29,474 bases of DNA from Bryobacteraceae bacterium (GTDB lineage: Bacteria > Acidobacteriota > Terriglobia > Bryobacterales > Bryobacteraceae), in contig JANXXV010000263.1 of NCBI GenBank assembly GCA_025350445.1, positions 1 to 29,474 of the forward strand. Reading direction: 5' to 3'. The notes under the pieces are model-generated. The model made no database searches, was not told where the DNA came from, and was given only the letters and a program-made list of their open reading frames with translations. The translations under genes were made by a program, and so were the position numbers. Of this stretch, positions 28,770 through 29,474 are shown piece by piece. How positions within the stretch are numbered: position 1 is the stretch's first letter; each line of letters opens with the position of its first letter.

Positions 28770-29474
28770 ATGCTACCGCCACTATCCGTTTCGCAGCCAA
28801 ACCGAAGAAGGTGGGCGGTGGTGGTGATGCTGTTCGCCGGCATGCTGATAAGCTACGTGGACCGCGGTATCTTGAGCATCGCGGCCGTGCCGCTGATGAA
28901 GGACTTCGGAATGAGCCCGGCGGCTACAGGCGCATTGCTGTCGGCTTTCTTCTGGACGTATGCCACGTTGCAGGTGCCGGCCGGCTATCTTGTGGATCGC
29001 TTCGGCATCAAGTGGACCTATGCCATCGGCTTCGCGTTCTGGTCCGTGGCATCGGCTGGTGTCGGCTTCGCCTCAAGCTTGAGTCAAATCCTTTCCTTAA
29101 GAGTTTTGCTTGGCGCCGGAGAGGCAGTGGCCCACCCGGCCAGCGTTACCTTCATTCGCCAAAACTTCAAGGAAAAAGAACAGGGCATTCCCACCGCCAT
29201 CTACGTTTCCGGCATGACGCTCGGACCGGCCGTGGGAGCGCTGCTCGGCGCCACTGTGTTAACCCACTTCGGCTGGCGCCCGCTGTTTCTAATCACCGGA
29301 CTCGGCGCTCTTGTCTGGCTGGTCCCGTGGCTCATTCTCGCGCCTGCCCGCGGAACCACTCCCATGCCAACAGAACCCGCGCAACCGCGCCAACCGCTCC
29401 CCTGGCGAATGTTGATCGCGCTGCCGGCATTCTGGGGCCTCACCACCGGTGCCTTTTTTTATTCCTACTACTCG
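28770..29474 (+). CDS. Major facilitator superfamily transporter, ACS-type (3' end outside window)
   Basis: An open frame from ATG 28770 runs to the window end without a stop (235 codons seen). It begins MLPPLSVSQPNRRRWAVVVM. Signature segments: SYVDRGILSIAAVPLMKDFGMS after helix 1, the helix 2-3 motif A region GYLVDRFGIKW (G-x-x-x-D-R), and RVLLGAGEAVAHPASVTFI in helix 4. Six helices and the start of the seventh are present. The sequence resembles anion:cation symporters for galactonate, glucarate or hexuronate, which suits the sugar-acid enzymes in the window. Substrate not determined. Confidence 0.88.
   Translation, partial: MLPPLSVSQPNRRRWAVVVMLFAGMLISYVDRGILSIAAVPLMKDFGMSPAATGALLSAFFWTYATLQVPAGYLVDRFGIKWTYAIGFAFWSVASAGVGFASSLSQILSLRVLLGAGEAVAHPASVTFIRQNFKEKEQGIPTAIYVSGMTLGPAVGALLGATVLTHFGWRPLFLITGLGALVWLVPWLILAPARGTTPMPTEPAQPRQPLPWRMLIALPAFWGLTTGAFFYSYYS

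Overview
The window is about 29.5 kb of moderately high-GC bacterial chromosome (by eye close to 60% G+C over most of it). Gene content suggests an Acidobacteriota-like soil or sediment organism of the Solibacter/Bryobacter type: several exported sugar-acid enzymes with Tat-like leaders, a Tat-leader Gfo/Idh/MocA oxidoreductase, and a SelA-like/deacetylase pair. This placement is inference; no rRNA or other marker is present.

Layout. (1) 1-926: the 3' end of a sensor histidine kinase and a translationally coupled Rcp-type response regulator, followed by two hairpins. (2) 1038-1546: decayed remains of a MazE/MazF toxin-antitoxin pair. (3) 1576-7049: a carbohydrate/sugar-acid block with a SelA-like PLP enzyme, a secreted deacetylase-type amidohydrolase, a papain-like cysteine peptidase (minus strand), an enolase-superfamily dehydratase/racemase and an SMP-30/gluconolactonase-type protein. 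(4) 7101-18384, minus strand: a tightly packed operon in transcription order rnfB - giant pyruvate:ferredoxin oxidoreductase - rnfC - rnfD - rnfG - rnfE - rnfA - small Cys-rich membrane protein - ferredoxin-NADP reductase-like flavoprotein. (5) 18634-25199, plus strand, divergent from it: apbE (the flavin transferase that Rnf needs), a two-subunit 2-oxoacid:ferredoxin oxidoreductase (fused gamma-alpha, then beta), a 732-residue protein that looks like a catalytically dead copy of the PFOR C-terminal half, and a truncated haemoglobin. (6) 25200-27418: a lower-GC accessory patch of small genes, including a Doc-like toxin homologue lacking its motif histidine, with a 28-bp direct repeat near either end. 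(7) 27419-29474: a Gfo/Idh/MocA oxidoreductase and, divergently, a major facilitator transporter running off the window.

How it fits together. Regions 4 and 5 read as one divergent energy-conservation locus. Two oxoacid:ferredoxin oxidoreductases reduce ferredoxin. The Rnf complex moves those electrons to NAD+ coupled to ion transport, ApbE loads FMN onto RnfD and RnfG, and the FNR-like protein offers a second exit to NAD(P). The truncated haemoglobin may protect the oxygen-sensitive enzymes.

The most unusual feature is that the PFOR and the 732-residue protein share a C-terminal ferredoxin-like tail and the preceding TPP-domain fold, but the second copy has lost the TPP-binding residues. 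I propose it is an electron-transfer or docking subunit for the second oxidoreductase. A small NqrM-like candidate Fe-S maturation factor inside the rnf operon is the second point of interest. No tRNA, rRNA, CRISPR array or intact insertion sequence was seen.
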